Origin: Nitrospira sp.
GTDB lineage: Bacteria > Nitrospirota > Nitrospiria > Nitrospirales > Nitrospiraceae
Reading direction: 5' to 3'
Assembly: GCA_005116965.1 (NCBI GenBank)
Contig: SWDG01000025.1
Coordinates: 109,515-173,514, forward strand
DNA length: 64,000 nucleotides
A model generated the notes under the pieces. The model had not been told where the DNA came from. It saw only the letters and a list, made by a program, of their open reading frames with translations, and made no database searches. Below, one piece after another: positions 12,501-21,076 of this stretch (its first letter is position 1; the number at the start of each line of letters is the position of its first letter). A program made the position numbers and the translations under genes.

Positions 12501-12956
12501 CAGAAGGACGTCATCATCGCTGCCGCCGGAAATGGTGTCGTTGCCCGTCCCACCGACCAAGATGTCGTTACCACTGCCGCTCGTTAGGGTGTCATCCCCT
12601 CCAGCCCCATACATGATGTCGGCACCACCTGCAGAAGAGACAGGTGCATTGTTAGCAGAATCACCGACGTACCAATCATTCCCAACCGGTCCACCAATCA
12701 CAGCTCCGGTCGCTGCAGCCTGGCTCTCTGATCCCGACGTGTTGTCGCCTGATATGGCTGACTCGGCCTGCTCCTGCGCGACTTGTTCTTGATTGACTTC
12801 CGTCGCCGTAGCTGTGGCGGCCGCATCGAACATGAGGCGGGATTCCAGCGAGAGAAGAGACAACTTCGGTCGAGCCGCCCCCGGCGCCTTGGACGCCGGC
12901 TTGGGGGTGCTGCTCTGCTGAGGAGGTGTCTGTTGCTTTTTCTTTCGCCAGAACAT
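3522..12956 (-). CDS. Giant modular exoprotein (RTX, PKD, LamG, cadherin-like, delta-60 repeats; C-terminal membrane segment)
   Basis: About 3,144 residues. Start ATG at 12956 is preferred over a TTG at 12977, because the decayed paralogue at 13908 aligns at this ATG with an equal-length leader. Order: basic Pro-rich N-terminus with an LEPR-XLL-like motif ([12 protein letters not shown], about 40-55); RTX-type GGxGxD repeats (about 115-200); PKD-like domain (about 255-347); three copies of a '[19 protein letters not shown]' module; LamG/concanavalin-like domain (about 620-840); two nearly identical 149-residue repeats (about 855-1155); seven delta-60 repeats (QxDGKI...DGTLDTSF; about 1160-1557); many NDAPV cadherin-like repeats; Pro-rich spacer (about 2900-2965); hydrophobic segment (about 3055-3093) ending WRHFDPLP; and a basic, charged tail. 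Probably a surface adhesin or matrix protein. The secretion operon directly upstream is its likely exporter (inference). Confidence 0.9.
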   Translation of the reverse strand: MFWRKKKQQTPPQQSSTPKPASKAPGAARPKLSLLSLESRLMFDAAATATATEVNQEQVAQEQAESAISGDNTSGSESQAAATGAVIGGPVGNDWYVGDSANNAPVSSAGGADIMYGAGGDDTLTSGSGNDILVGGTGNDTISGGSDDDVLLGGTGNDYLDGGSAVGKNTIIGGGGNDQMVGGSGVDVFRFTGAQSGDAYTVNGGGATDIIDLSEFSTATITNSGGVITVDRGGGNVFTINHSNVETIITGATIGNHGPLADAGADQTVSLSSTVTLTAAGSSDQDGNTLTYQWTQIEGTKVTLSSSTAASPTFTAPGSATTLQFVVVVSDGTTSHADTVTINVGAANVAPTITSLSGDSLAYNEGDGAVVIEQGGNAVVADVDSTNLDTGTLTVSFTAGSDSAEDVLSIRNQGTSAGLIGVSGSNITYGGTTIGTFTGGSSGSNLVITLNSNATPTAVTALVKNITYQDTDTNAPTTGTRTVRYVLTDGDGGTSANYDTTVTVSGVNDAPVNTVPGAQSTNEDTALVFSSGNGNQISIQDPDGSGSPFEVTVSVTNGTLTLNGITGLTFTTGDGTTDATMTFRGTVANINTALNGLTYAPTSDYNGSATLTVISRDNTLVSLDIDANLQARYTFEGNANDVAPGTAQNGTLTGGATIITDGTRGQVLSLDGVDDYIDLTSHTSTFATLSQGTLSAWVKLTDTGERTIFDIGDGAGGSNFVSFYVVNGQLRLSIVDGGTTVLETVSTVTVNDGNWHHVAFTVDGSGNQLYIDGAATTRTFNFGSAGTTTFISALNSKTNTTIGAYNNGAINGEFLGALDDVRVYSRALATTEVANLANDLALTDTDTVALTVTPVNDAPVLADTALSITVAEDAGAPSGAVGSLVSAFTGGITDADSGAAKGLAITGSSETNGTWYYTTNGGTTWTAVGSVSAASSLLLADNGSTRLYFAPNANYTGTSSAALTVRAWDQTSGTAGTKVSTASTGGTTAFSSATDTIDVSVTAVNDAPVLADTALSLTVAEDGGAPSGAVGSLVSAFTGGITDVDSGAAKGIAITGSSETNGTWYYTTNGGTTWTAVGSVTAASSLLLADNGSTRLYFAPNADYNGTSSAALTVRAWDQTSGTAGTKVSTASTGGTTAFSSATDTIDVSVTAVNDAPTFGVGDGQALTSLGVGSEFGRETIIQPDGKILVGGYSDSGGSDDFSLVRYSADGTLDTSFGGGDGVAFAGIVGRAEAMVLQADGKVVLSGYTTTGGYQVCLVRFNADGTLDTSFGGGDGIASSGVSGNAKDVVVQADGTFLVAADLSNSNFNLMRFNSDGSLDTSFGGGSGYVSTDLAGGNDRADSLTIQSDGKVLLLGFGFNGTSFDVALVRYNSDGSLDTSFNGTGKVLTDFGANSSDMGNEVRMQADGKIVVAGWSDTGGTNDFAIARYNTNGTLDTGFGTGGKVTINLGGSDLAEGLTIQADGKILVTGTAGINGGDVGLLRLNMDGTLDTTFGGGDGVVTSDYSGASDDRGYSVAVQSDGRIVVSGTTQVGGLGGYNVALNRYSSTGSLDATLDPVNTLNGTPTYTEGGSPVVLDADVQIFDEELSTLNNFNGATLTLARNGGAAGEDNLAFDGIVVTTSGANVFVSGVQVGTYTFTGGQLDVTFNSSATQTRVNTLLQHIVYWNSSDNPPASAQINWTFSDGNSGAQGAGGALQATGSTTVTITAVNDAPTITNLSGDGLVYSEGDGAIVIEQGGNALVADMDSTNLDTGTLTVSIPAGGDNAEDVLSIWNQGTGAGEIGVSGVNVTYGGVTIGTFTGGSSGSALIITLNSSATPTAVTALIKNITYENTDINAPTTGARTVRYVLTDGDGGTSANYDTTVTVSGVNDAPVNTVPGAQSVTEDTALALSGISVNDVDGNLSTVQLAVGNGTLTVTLSGGATISSGSNGTNTLTLSGSQADINATLASLTYQGATDFAGADTLTVTSTDSNSGTDVDTVAITVTGVNDAPIRTAGTVSNLTVSEDAGLVSLGLGSVTYSPGGGADESGQTLTYAVTALPSGTIGNVYLADGTTLVTLSSYTLAEIQGMQFQPTANASGVTAFQFNVYDSGGTANGGANTISQFILLTVTAVNDAPTITNLSGDSLAYSEGAGAVVIEQGGNALVADVDSTNLDTGTLTVSIPSGGDSAEDVLSIRNQGTGSGQIGVSGSNITYEGVTIGTFTGGSGGTNLVITLNASATPTAVTALVQNITYQNTDTSAPTTGARTVRYVLTDGDGGTSANYDTTVTVSGVNDAPVVTPVAPDVTFVEGGLAQLIDATGTIVDVDSANFDGGVMTVSISANGTVDDRLVVGNWGTGPGQVGVSGSNVTYGGTVIGTVSGGTSGSDPLLVTFNANATAAAAQEVYRSIQFNNVSENPSTATRTLTIGLTDGDGGTATPQNKLVYVQGTNDAPVLTFGEGDKNFTEGALAVMIDALPTISDLDSTNFDTGTLTITISANPSADDRVELLNTGMGAGQIGVSGTNVYYGGTLIGTQTGGIGAAPFVVTFNANADASIVGEVMANIRFWVAGDAPSTATRTVEAVLTDGDGGTSLTASKQITVTAVNDPTVVTGGTSGSGPEDTTLTGTLTATDVEGLSDGTVFTVTGAATNGTASIDPATGLWSYTPNADYNGSDSFTVTLTDDAGNTTTQVISVTVTPVNDAPVLSANTGSIVAEGGTDTIGSSELAVTDVDNTATQLAYTIGTGPAYGRLELTTAPGLSASTFTQADIAANRLVYVHDGSETTSDSFTFTVNDGAGGSIGSTTVTLTIIPVNDTPTITSDGGASTAAINIVENVSAVTIVTGADVDLPAQALTYNISGGTDQARFTINTVTGALNFTAPPDFEAATDANGDNVYVVQVQVTDSQGASTTQTIQVTVTDMAESVPLPPAPIVPPVLLSPTPPSPTGPGPGPSPPVGPAELPTEALPQSPVLPDSRSAPAESHPSTVLPLPTERPVVIRPEEPRATIDEAKDSVLFPWIDEARRLLLTGLLGESTPTPESEPAEKSQSVSDLLFSKLDEMTASLEQAMGVSQEQHVMTVRIAALTGTTLSAGFIAWALRSGTLLASFMATMPAWRHFDPLPVLGGSRSERERRKKEAEQDQQAENTEFKGLKHLLDLGLPPDPKP

Positions 12957-13174
12957 GCGTAGGCCGTCTCTGCTCAAGTGATACCGCCTCAGGTCTTCAT
13001 CGGCTCAAGATGGCCAGGACTAGAGTTCCGGTTCAAGGCGAGCATGTGTTGGTCCAGCAAGAAGCACTTGGAGACAGAAAGAACGCGCACAAACCACTAG
13101 GAGCGACCTGGGAAGAACCATTGATGGTGTGATGAGAGGAGCGGACTGTGTTTTGATGACAAAAAACGGCAACC
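12957..13174 (-). promoter_or_regulatory. Leader of the giant exoprotein gene (duplicated in the paralogue)
   Basis: This non-coding leader matches the one at 13909-14126. On the minus strand both begin with CCGTTTTTTGTCATC, both carry GATGAAGACCTGA 45 bases before the ATG, and the distance from the two GTCATC blocks to their ATG codons is the same. The middle has diverged but keeps islands such as CTGGA-CAA. Equal spacing with conserved ends suggests a promoter plus structured 5' leader under selection. No known riboswitch was recognised. Confidence 0.5.
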
Positions 13175-13186
13175 TGAATCGTCGGC

Positions 13187-13908
13187 CTACTTGCTTGATC
13201 GTGGAACCGATCCCTCCTCATCTTCATTCGATTTCCCAGGTTTCGTCTCGGACGAAGGCCCTTGAGGAAGCCCACGTATTCGCCTGCTCATGACCGTCAT
13301 CTTGTCTTTCATCCCAGTCCGTCCGTGCAGCAGCGTCATACCCGCTAACCCAGCGGCCATTGGCATATCCAGTCCGCTGGATTCGTCTGCTGTTGTTTCC
13401 ATTTCCTCTGCATGCTGCAGAGTCGGGTTGTGTGATTCCAGGCGGGCAACGTCCTGGTTCCCCGTTGCGTCGAGATTTACTGCGATCCCCTCCCTCTTGT
13501 CGGAAGAGGGAGATAGATTCTGCTTCCCTTCCCAAATAGCCGCCTGTTCAACAACCGCTGTATGAGCGAGGTGTGGAAGATCTTTTACCGGAGTCATGAT
13601 GGTATCCACTCTGAATGACGGTTCAGGTCTCATTTCGATCGACATCCCCACGTCATCCAGGGGACGGACTTCCACCTCACTGATTGTGTTCGCTCTCTCC
13701 ACTGCCGGAGCTACCGGCTTCGCAGCTCCTAGGACCGCTATCACCGTATTCGACTTCTGATCTGTCACATTGGTCAGGTTAATCGTGAACGTCTCGTCGT
13801 ACGTGAGGCCACCCGCATCGCCTTGACTCGGGAGGTGCCCGGAACCTTTGGAGCCGGCTTCGGCCTGTCATTCTGCTGTGGCATTGTGCGTTTTTTTTGC
13901 CCGAACAT
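13187..13908 (-). pseudogene. Decayed second giant exoprotein gene (leader peptide and C-terminal part only, out of frame)
   Basis: From ATG 13908 the frame reads MFGQKKRTMPQQNDRPKPAP, clearly homologous to the giant protein's start ([20 protein letters not shown]), but stops after about 44 codons. A second frame, overlapping it, carries the end of a cadherin-like repeat (GGLTYDETFTINLTNVTD) followed by about 190 residues ending at 13187, including a hydrophobic Gly-rich patch (MAAGLAGMTLL) and an acidic/basic tail. The simplest reading is a giant gene that lost nearly all its repeat region by internal deletion and then shifted frame. The alternative is a genuine 193-residue protein started at GTG 13768. 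The duplicated N-terminus and leader favour the pseudogene. Confidence 0.6.
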
Positions 13909-14239
13909 GCGTATGCCCCCTCTGGTCCTGCAAAACCGTGTCAGGTCTTCATCGACTTCTTCCGTTCAACGCTGGAGATCCGCTTAAAACCATGCAGGTT
14001 TTGCTCCAGCACAGCGAAATCCGTCGATAGAAACAATGTGCTCTAACCACCACGAACTAGCTGAAAGCAGCTGGTGCCGATATTGTGAGGGTACCGATTA
14101 TGTCTCGATGACAAAAAACGGCAGCCAAGGCTCTGATCGGTCAAGATCTGCTCTTCTGTAACTGAAACGGGAGGGTACGATTTCTGACGATCCCACGAAG
14201 GAGCCAAGGCGATCCGCCTAGCGCGCTCCCGTCTGTATT
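13909..14239 (-). promoter_or_regulatory. Second copy of the giant-gene leader, plus spacer after the protease gene
   Basis: Positions 13909-14126 are the diverged duplicate of the 12957-13174 leader, with the CCGTTTTTTGTCATC block at the same distance from the ATG. Between it and the protease stop at 14240 lies an inverted repeat, ACGGGAG (14167-14173) with CTCCCGT (14226-14232), whose loop contains a small GGCG/CGCC hairpin. This could terminate or attenuate transcription of the secretion operon. No gene was seen here. Confidence 0.4.
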
Positions 14240-16381
14240 CTAGAACCCGCTTTCTCTCACGACAGTGGCAACCACCTGATCCCACGCTCGTTGTGCGATG
14301 CTGGATGGTTGGCCCTCAATCTGAACATGGCCGGCGAGGATGTGGTCTGGAGACGTCCCCGCACCATCCAGGCTCAATCGCACACGATACACGGAGACTT
14401 CCGGCTTGAGCCGTCCCTTGTCGTCTTTGCGCACCGGCACGTCACCGCCGTACACCGAAGCGAGATAGGGCACCATGAACTCGCGCTCATCGACCTCCGC
14501 AATCTGCGTCACATGGGCTTCGACCGATGGCCTGGTGAGATCCAACGGAATAAATCGCGCCGGCTGGCCCACGGCGACATAGGCTAACTCGTCCACCGGG
14601 ACGAAGCTTTCTATTTCCACCTGGCGATCGTCGACGAGATAGGCAATGGCCAGTTTCCGATCGATCCATCGCCCGACGGTGAGGGAATCCGCTCGATCGC
14701 GTACCACCCCGGCGATGGGTGCCCGCAAGGTGAGATTGTCTCGCTTAGCCTCCAACCCCGTCAGTTCGGCAAGCCCCGCTCGCAGTGATTCTCCAATGAC
14801 TTGTCGTTGATCACGATCTTGGCCGTAGCCGGCCATCCGGCCAAGCCGATAGTCCCATTTCGCAACTTTCGTTTCGGCCAGCCGGACTTCCTTTTCCAAC
14901 AACGGATTCTCAAGAACCACAAGGGCATCCCCTGCCTTCACTACCTGCCCATCGCGCACCAACACCTGCTGCAGCCGCCCCGGGGTCGGTGCAAAAATGG
15001 TCGTGTACGACGACGCTTGCAGGACAGCCGGAACCGAGACGCTCGTGTGCAATGGAATGAGCGTGGACGCAACGACTACTCCAAAACCGGCTGCCGTCAT
15101 CCACGTCCGTGGTGATGCCGCATACAGCGTTCGGCTACCCCACCACACGGTCAGTTCCCGATAAATCGGCATGGCGATGAACCATACAATTTCGACCAAG
15201 AAGAGCATGATGCCGAGGGTTTTAAAAAAGTAGTGGTAGACCATCACCGCGATCCCGGTGAACAGGATGAGCCGATAGAGCCAGATCGCCCAGGCGTACA
15301 CCACCATGGTGTGCCGCACCCCTATGGAGACCGTTTCCGGAGGTGGACTATGCTGGCCGAACAGCAGGCTCCGCAATCGCCATTGTCCGAAGGCAAACGC
15401 TCGATCTTGCAGATTCGGAAGGCCTAATCCATCGGCGAGGAGATAGTACCCGTCGAACCGCATCAACGGATTCAAGTTGACGATCAGAGTCATCGCCAAA
15501 CTGGTCGTGGCCACGATAAAGGCAATACTCCGTGCCGTCCCTTCCGGCAAGAAGCCCCAGCAAAAGATCGCCAGTGCAGCCAATCCCAGCTCAGCGATGA
15601 CTCCACCGGCTGCGATGAGGAGTCGCTTCCGTTTGGACGTCAGGCGGTACGAATCGGTCACGTCCGAGTACATGACCGGCATCATGACCATAAACGCCAC
15701 GCCCATGGTCGGGACCCGGCAACCGAACCTGGTCGCCGTATAGGCATGGCCGAGTTCGTGCACGACCTTCACCACCCCGAGCGTCAGACTATAGAGGATG
15801 GCCCCTCGCCAGTTGAAGAAATAGAGAAAGGTTGAGACAAACGTATCCCATTGACGGCCGACCAAGATCAGCCCGAAAAGCCCCAGGAAACCAAAGGTCC
15901 ACCCGACCACTCCGGTATAGAGCGGCTCCACGAACGGGAGCGTCGCCTTCAGAAAGTTATGCGGATGCACGAGCGGAATCTTGATGAAGAGATAATGATG
16001 GACCACCCACATCAGCCAATTGTGTTCACCTGCTTGGGCCTGAGTCTGGTAATCCGTGTGTTTCCCGCTTGCGGACTGTTCCGTTAAATTATTCGTATAG
16101 AGAAACTTCACTAAGTCTTCTACATCCGCGATGGTTGTGTGGCAGGTCGTGTCCTTCGTCATCGCGGCATGGAGCTTCTCGATGGTTCCTGCGCTCCAGC
16201 GTTGGATCATCTGATAGACCGGCCACTCGATCTGGAAATATCGATTGCGAATTGGATCGACGATAGTCCAGGTCGGCACCCCATCAGGCGTTGGGGTCCC
16301 GCGATTAAATTGCAGATTTGGTCGGAGGGTCGGCAGCTTCCGTTCTTGTGGCTTTGCGCCTGGTGCTTCAGGGGGACCCAT
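14240..16381 (-). CDS. Site-2 protease (M50)-HlyD adaptor fusion membrane protein
   Basis: 713 residues. Residues about 28-100 look like a small winged-helix PqqD/RRE-type domain (VDPIRNRYFQIEWPVYQMI...). A polytopic M50 core follows, with the zinc motif HELGH (208-212) and the distal Asp motif NPLMRFDGYY (about 304-313). Further helices lead to a periplasmic HlyD-like part (about 440-713) with a lipoyl/barrel-sandwich motif (TPGRLQQVLVRDGQVVKAGD). Peptide-modifying S2P-HlyD proteins of this design are known as uncharacterised export or maturation factors. It starts four bases after the preceding gene ends, so it is translationally linked. Likely inner-membrane hub of the export system (inference); its substrate would be the giant protein nearby. 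Confidence 0.85.
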   Translation of the reverse strand: MGPPEAPGAKPQERKLPTLRPNLQFNRGTPTPDGVPTWTIVDPIRNRYFQIEWPVYQMIQRWSAGTIEKLHAAMTKDTTCHTTIADVEDLVKFLYTNNLTEQSASGKHTDYQTQAQAGEHNWLMWVVHHYLFIKIPLVHPHNFLKATLPFVEPLYTGVVGWTFGFLGLFGLILVGRQWDTFVSTFLYFFNWRGAILYSLTLGVVKVVHELGHAYTATRFGCRVPTMGVAFMVMMPVMYSDVTDSYRLTSKRKRLLIAAGGVIAELGLAALAIFCWGFLPEGTARSIAFIVATTSLAMTLIVNLNPLMRFDGYYLLADGLGLPNLQDRAFAFGQWRLRSLLFGQHSPPPETVSIGVRHTMVVYAWAIWLYRLILFTGIAVMVYHYFFKTLGIMLFLVEIVWFIAMPIYRELTVWWGSRTLYAASPRTWMTAAGFGVVVASTLIPLHTSVSVPAVLQASSYTTIFAPTPGRLQQVLVRDGQVVKAGDALVVLENPLLEKEVRLAETKVAKWDYRLGRMAGYGQDRDQRQVIGESLRAGLAELTGLEAKRDNLTLRAPIAGVVRDRADSLTVGRWIDRKLAIAYLVDDRQVEIESFVPVDELAYVAVGQPARFIPLDLTRPSVEAHVTQIAEVDEREFMVPYLASVYGGDVPVRKDDKGRLKPEVSVYRVRLSLDGAGTSPDHILAGHVQIEGQPSSIAQRAWDQVVATVVRESGF

Positions 16382-16384
16382 CGT

Positions 16385-17752
16385 TTACCAGCCTATCCAT
16401 TGCCGAAGCGCGGTGATTGGTCGGCGCAGGAGCAGATAGGCCAGCGGTCCTTGCTCCCCGTAGACCTTGGCGGTGCCTTGCCATCCGAGGCGAATACGGG
16501 GATCCGGTGTGGCGAGCTGTGCGGTAACTCGGTACGCCAGCACGTCGCCTGGTAGAACCTCGGCATGGTAACTGGCATGTACCACCGTCGCAGGAAACGA
16601 TTCCAGTGCCAGCGCGTTGAGGAAGATCAAGGCTTCAGCTCCTTCTTTGAGCACGATGGCATCGGCCACAGGAAGATCAATACGCAGTTCGATCTGTTTG
16701 GGATCGGCGATCTCCATGATCCGCTCACCGACGGTGACCGGCCGGCCGATCCAATCGGACTTATCTGAATAGAGGAGAAGCCCCGCTTGAGGAGCGATGA
16801 CTTCGACCTGGTCAAGCATTTCCTTCGCGTACTGCAACTCTGTTTGTCGGAGATCGACCTCAGCCTCCTTCAACGGAACCTCGGCCTTCCGCTGTGGATC
16901 GCCGAACCCCGCCTGAATGGATTGACTGTGCTCCGCGCGTGCGACGGTTAATTGCTTTCCCGCGACAAGAAATTGGTTGCGGAGCGTCGTGTCTTCGTAC
17001 CGAAATAGCGCCGTGCCGGCTTTCACGTTTTGATTCGGATGCACGAGCACGTCGGCAATCACCCCATCGATGGGCGCACTCACGATGATGGGATCTTTGG
17101 CCATCACTTTGACCGGGGCCACGGATGAAATCCTGATGGGCACCCACAGCGTGGCCACAATGGCGATGGGAAGCAACCACCAGGCTGGCTTCTTGATTTT
17201 CTTCGCCCAACTTCCCTCCTTCTTTGAGAGAGCCTTCCAGGCATAGGCATAGCTGCCGGCCAGCCGATGGACAATGGCCACATCGTTTTCCTGCCAGGGG
17301 AAATCCCGCTCGAACCACCACGCTCCAAGTACCGTTTCATCGGGATGTTGCAGCGGACACCAAAAGACATGGCCTTTCACAAACTCCCGCCAGCCACTAC
17401 GAAGTGACTCCGGCAACAGCTCTTCCGTGATGACGGTCGGTTGTTCTTTGGTGTCGGCAGCCCGAAAGAGCGCCTGAACCGCCTGTTCGAGCCACACCAT
17501 CATCGGAGCATCACGATCCACGGCGGCCACACTCGCCGCGTTGAGCACACGACACGCCTCGCTCGCGGAGTGTGACGCACTCAACAGAAAGGCCTGCTCA
17601 TACGGAATCAGTCGTCGAGTCTCGTTGACAGACAGAAACTGCAACTCTTGGATGGTTTTTGCCGCCCGGATCTGCCCCTCCAAATGCGTCAGGGCCGCCA
17701 GGTGAATCAAGATCGGGAGCTGTTGTGGCGTTGGTTCGGCAGTCGTAGCCAT
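16385..17752 (-). CDS. GAF-like domain-TM-HlyD adaptor fusion
   Basis: 455 residues in three parts. An N-terminal cytosolic segment (about 20-175) has a GAF-like pattern, with Trp-rich strands and QEND-type ends (HVFWCPLQHPDETVLGAWWF). A single membrane helix follows (about 192-212, WWLLPIAIVATLWVPI), then a periplasmic HlyD/MFP domain with the lipoyl half-motif (VSAPIDGVIADVLVHPNQNV) and a short coiled coil. Such a sensor-like cytosolic domain on an adaptor is unusual. It suggests that export is gated by a cytosolic signal (inference). Start ATG is preceded by AGAGAG. It sits eight bases after the upstream adaptor gene. Confidence 0.8.
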   Translation of the reverse strand: MATTAEPTPQQLPILIHLAALTHLEGQIRAAKTIQELQFLSVNETRRLIPYEQAFLLSASHSASEACRVLNAASVAAVDRDAPMMVWLEQAVQALFRAADTKEQPTVITEELLPESLRSGWREFVKGHVFWCPLQHPDETVLGAWWFERDFPWQENDVAIVHRLAGSYAYAWKALSKKEGSWAKKIKKPAWWLLPIAIVATLWVPIRISSVAPVKVMAKDPIIVSAPIDGVIADVLVHPNQNVKAGTALFRYEDTTLRNQFLVAGKQLTVARAEHSQSIQAGFGDPQRKAEVPLKEAEVDLRQTELQYAKEMLDQVEVIAPQAGLLLYSDKSDWIGRPVTVGERIMEIADPKQIELRIDLPVADAIVLKEGAEALIFLNALALESFPATVVHASYHAEVLPGDVLAYRVTAQLATPDPRIRLGWQGTAKVYGEQGPLAYLLLRRPITALRQWIGW

Positions 17753-17760
17753 TATGCTCT

Positions 17761-18540
17761 CTATGGTTGTTCTGCAAACTGAGCGGATCCGCTCATGCCA
17801 GCTAATACGTCCGCTGGCAATTTTTCGAACACCCCTATGACCTTGATGGTCTGACTGGCGGCATCCACCAATGCCCCAATTTCTTTGACCTTCGCCGGGT
17901 AACTCCGTCGGGTCTCATCCACCACAAAGGTAAACGCCGCCTTGCGTTGAAGCCAGGACAGCGAAGCAGAAGGAAGTACGAGTTCAATCTCCAAGCTGCT
18001 ATCGTCTAACAGGCTGATCAACTTGTCATTGGGAAAGACATTCTCATGCTCATTGACCATGACACTGACGACCCGCCCCCCAAATGGAGCGACAATCTGA
18101 CATCCTTTCACATTGATCTCGACGACGCGGACCGATGCCGCCGCCTTTTTCGCGTCAGCCGCTGAGATCTCGAGATCCAGCTTGCTCACAGCATTGAGTT
18201 TCCCGAGCTCCAGGTTGTTTTTGTACACTTTGTCTTTGGACTCATGTTCAGCCTGAGCGACGGCCAGTTCAGCCTGATACTTGTCGCAGTCGATGTGCAC
18301 CAACCTGTCTCCCTTTCCGAAGCGCTGTCCTTCCTTGTATGGAAGCATGCTGACACGGCCCTGGACTTGGGCATATAAGATCGCCTGGGCCGACGCCTTG
18401 ACAATTCCCCGTGCGACGCCATGCTCGGACCGTAGTACAGCTCCCCCTTGCTCACCCTTCGGCCATCCCGTCGAAGGAATGATGGCCATGGCAACCAGAA
18501 GCACCGCTACCATCCCTCTAATGCGCCACGGGTGTCGCAT
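17761..18540 (-). CDS. Periplasmic adaptor (HlyD/MFP family), short
   Basis: 259 residues with a cleavable signal (VAVLLVAMAIIPSTGWPKG). It contains a lipoyl/barrel-sandwich half (ILYAQVQGRVSMLPYKEGQR), a brief alpha-hairpin (about 85-150) and the second half (CQIVAPFGGRVVSVMVNEHE), followed by a beta-barrel domain. It is the only adaptor of the three in this operon without a predicted membrane domain, so it is probably a periplasmic bridge to the TolC partner. It overlaps the end of the TolC gene by 23 bases and has a strong AAAGGAGG site inside that gene, so the two are coupled. Confidence 0.82.
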   Translation of the reverse strand: MRHPWRIRGMVAVLLVAMAIIPSTGWPKGEQGGAVLRSEHGVARGIVKASAQAILYAQVQGRVSMLPYKEGQRFGKGDRLVHIDCDKYQAELAVAQAEHESKDKVYKNNLELGKLNAVSKLDLEISAADAKKAAASVRVVEINVKGCQIVAPFGGRVVSVMVNEHENVFPNDKLISLLDDSSLEIELVLPSASLSWLQRKAAFTFVVDETRRSYPAKVKEIGALVDAASQTIKVIGVFEKLPADVLAGMSGSAQFAEQP

Positions 18541-20080
18541 GGGTTGCTGACCTCCTTTCTGTTTCCGACATCGAAAAACCGCTGAGTTCCCAATACCCCT
18601 TGATCGACTCCGCTAATTCCGCAAGACTTTGCTGCCCCATGCTGGCGGGAACTGCTTCTTCCCCTAAGGATGCCATCAAGGTTGCATAGGCTGTTTCCAG
18701 CCCTGACCGTGCGGAGTCCAGTCGCACATCCGCCGCGACATCGTTGGCCTGTTCTCGGATCAAAGTGAGATCATTCGTCCGTTGCGTGAGCCATAAACTT
18801 TTGGTGTGCTCAGCAATAGCTGCCTGTGTCCGCTGGTAATTCCCGGCATCCTGGTATTCCTGCTTGGCGAGTACGAACTGGGTCGCACCCACATGCACCT
18901 CCGTCAGAATCGAAAGACTCAGCGCCATACTTTGGACGTCCAGCAGCTGTCCATTGGCATCGATCGCTTTGAGTTTGGCCGGCGTGCGAAACACTGATAG
19001 TAAATTCCAACTCACTTGCGCCGCATAGGTCAGCCAGTTCTGATACAGCAAGAAATTGTTGCTGTTGTAGTACCCGCCAAACGAGACTTTCATGCTGGGA
19101 AATAGCTCCAGGAATACTGCTTTGACTTCCTTGGCATTAATCCGTTTCTTGTAGTCAATGGCGCGAAGTTCTGGTCTGAGTAAGAGCGCCTGCTCCTCCA
19201 TCTTCTGACTATCAAGATTCAGCACCGGCACCGCAGTCTCCCGTGGCGGAATGACTAGATCGAACATGGTTCCAGGAGGCAAGCCCATCATTGAGGCCAG
19301 TTGAGTCTTCGCGGTACTGAGCTCCCGGAAGAGTCGCCGGACTTCTCGTTGAATATTGAGCAAATCCCGCTGATAGTTGAGTGGTGTCAATGGCGCTTGA
19401 AGCTTCTGATCGACGATCCGCTGTGTGCTCCTCAATGCCTTCTCGACCGAATCATTCAGGAATTGAACCCTCGGAAGCACTCGTTCTGCACTCACAGCTC
19501 GCCAGTACGCACTTCTGACGTCCTGGACCAGCCGAACCGCGATGCGCCGCTTTTCCTCCTCGGCAATCATCACATTGTCGGCCGCCTGTTGTGCACGTAT
19601 AAACGACAAGCCGAAATCCAGCACGTCCCAACTCAGGGCAAGATTCCCCGACGTAACATTCCTTTCAGAAGAAGTGAACGGCTCAATCGCCTGACGCCCG
19701 GTGATGATCGATTGTCCGACACCGCCGGCGAAGTTATTGCGGCCATCGAAACCGGCGTTGGCCGAGACATGAGGGAGCAAGGAATAGTGCGCAATATTGA
19801 GTTGCTGATGCGCCAGCTGCACTTGTATGGTTTTGACTTTTGCGTCCAAGTTATACTTCAACGCCCGCGCGACTGCCTCATAGAGATTGATCGGCCCCAC
19901 TACTAGTTCTTCAACTGAGGAAATTGCTTGAAAATCTTTCACCACTCGCGCCTTCACGTCTTCCTTGTTCAATGCTTGAGGTTTGACAAGGCACCCGCTC
20001 AGTGAGAACAGAGCCACCAATGCCATGGCAGCCCATCTCACCGTACGACCCGCCCCAATGGGTACTTCTTGTGGAAGCAT
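18518..20080 (-). CDS. TolC family outer-membrane channel lipoprotein
   Basis: 520 residues. Signal with lipobox (FSLSGC, Cys about 30) and two OEP repeats with long coiled-coil segments (about 60-280 and 290-480). Characteristic pieces are LSWDVLDFGLSFIRAQQAADN and the repeated VSWNLLSVFRTPAKLKA. It forms the outer-membrane exit duct. First gene of the four-gene operon, with 400 bases of non-coding DNA upstream that should hold the operon promoter. The start ATG follows GCAGGAA. It belongs to the secretion branch rather than the RND pump branch (compare the gene at 34818). Confidence 0.88.
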   Translation of the reverse strand: MLPQEVPIGAGRTVRWAAMALVALFSLSGCLVKPQALNKEDVKARVVKDFQAISSVEELVVGPINLYEAVARALKYNLDAKVKTIQVQLAHQQLNIAHYSLLPHVSANAGFDGRNNFAGGVGQSIITGRQAIEPFTSSERNVTSGNLALSWDVLDFGLSFIRAQQAADNVMIAEEEKRRIAVRLVQDVRSAYWRAVSAERVLPRVQFLNDSVEKALRSTQRIVDQKLQAPLTPLNYQRDLLNIQREVRRLFRELSTAKTQLASMMGLPPGTMFDLVIPPRETAVPVLNLDSQKMEEQALLLRPELRAIDYKKRINAKEVKAVFLELFPSMKVSFGGYYNSNNFLLYQNWLTYAAQVSWNLLSVFRTPAKLKAIDANGQLLDVQSMALSLSILTEVHVGATQFVLAKQEYQDAGNYQRTQAAIAEHTKSLWLTQRTNDLTLIREQANDVAADVRLDSARSGLETAYATLMASLGEEAVPASMGQQSLAELAESIKGYWELSGFSMSETERRSATHATPVAH

Positions 20081-20480
20081 AGTGATTCCTGCCCAGCGGA
20101 CATCTATCTCTTTTTCTATGGTTACTCAGTGATGATATCGGCTGAGTAGCGGGAGAACTTGACTCAACCGAAAAGAATGGAGCTGAACTGCGTTTATCTA
20201 TTGAGGAGCCAGCTACAGAGGCAGAAACGACTGGCACGGCAAGACTTTCACCGGTCTCTACTATGGAGGTGTCACCTTTCTCAGAAAATCGTTACGGTCT
20301 GGTTTAGGAAGCATCGAGATCTCTAGCCTCTAAAGCATTGACAAATAGGCGGTCCCTCGGCTACTCGTCTTACAACGCCCACCTTCCGAGTTACCCCATC
20401 CGAGTCTATTCATTCCCGTGGATTACGGTAACTTTCTCTTCACAGGCATGCGTTCCACAATATCTACCCAGGAGCCCATC
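20081..20480. promoter_or_regulatory. Divergent intergenic region between the TolC operon and the zinc-ribbon gene
   Basis: No gene was seen in these 400 bases. They must contain the promoter of the minus-strand secretion operon and that of the plus-strand zinc-ribbon gene. A TTGACA at 20338-20343 followed at about 18 bases by TACTCG is a weak sigma-70 candidate reading rightward. A TGGCACG at about 20230 lacks a properly spaced TTGC element, so I do not call a sigma-54 promoter. Confidence 0.3.
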
Positions 20481-20729
20481 ATGATGAAGTGCACCCGTTG
20501 CCAAGGTCTGATGATCGAGGATCACTACTTGGATTTCGAAGGCACCCATGGCCATATGTGGACCAAAGCACACCGCTGCATGAACTGTGGAAACGTCCAT
20601 GATTCCGTCATCGAGCAGCACCGTCTCGCCACACCACAACCGGCGCTCGTGCTCGCAAGCTGTGCACTCGATTACGAAGCCGATGATTGCGACGAGGATA
20701 TCCAACCCCTCGTCTTACGCGCAGCGTGA
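20481..20729 (+). CDS. Small zinc-ribbon protein
   Basis: 82 residues from the ATG at 20481, chosen because AGGAG lies six bases ahead; the open frame reaches back to 20418 without a ribosome site. Two CxxC pairs (CTRCQGLM and CMNCGN) separated by about 30 residues form a single zinc ribbon, and the tail is acidic. Function unknown. A second protein of the same design is encoded at 41094 (CSRCMGLM ... CVQCGE), so this is a small paralogous family in the genome. Confidence 0.75.
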   Translation: MMKCTRCQGLMIEDHYLDFEGTHGHMWTKAHRCMNCGNVHDSVIEQHRLATPQPALVLASCALDYEADDCDEDIQPLVLRAA

Positions 20730-20799
20730 TGCCCTCTATTGAGTTGGCGAGTGATGTGGCAAGACCCTCTGCTATTCTACGTTTGAGAGGATGTGAGAC

Positions 20800-21013
20800 A
20801 TGGCTTCTATCTTGATCGTCGAGGACGATGCACCGGTCCGAGCCTTATTGCGGAATATTCTTGAAGAAGACGGCCATCACATTCGTGAGGCCGAGAACGG
20901 CCAAATTGGCCTTTCCTCAACGTCGCGAAGCTCTTCGGCGCACGACGCGTGATTCAGAAGCCCTTCACGGTGGAAAACATTCGACGAGTCGTGCGTTTTA
21001 CGCTCGACCATTA
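20800..21013 (+). pseudogene. Response-regulator receiver domain remnant (centre deleted)
   Basis: From ATG 20800 the frame gives MASILIVEDDAPVRALL and continues to ENGQIGL, the first third of a CheY-like domain with its acidic pocket. It then falls out of frame and stops. The other end of the same domain, ARRVIQKPFTVENIRRVV (conserved Lys-Pro), continues in another frame to TAG at 21013. Roughly the middle 60 residues, including the phosphorylated Asp, are missing. It is therefore a deletion remnant, unable to accept phosphate. Confidence 0.75.
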
Positions 21014-21076
21014 GCCAGGCCACTGAGATGAATGGAACGAACAGAATCGGACTCGTCTCCGAAAACAGACAGCGAG

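Noticed and set aside
4275..12587. Many long plus-strand open frames across the giant gene
   Set aside because: Shadow frames of a G+C-rich, repeat-rich gene; sequences are Arg/Pro/Ser-rich with no domain, no ribosome sites.
13187..13768. Genuine 193-residue export-linked protein
   Set aside because: Its beginning is the tail of a cadherin repeat and the upstream leader peptide is homologous to the giant protein; decay is more economical, although not proven.
20225..20250. TGGCACG element before the TolC operon as a sigma-54 promoter
   Set aside because: The second element (TTGC at four bases) is absent, and the orientation would read away from the operon.
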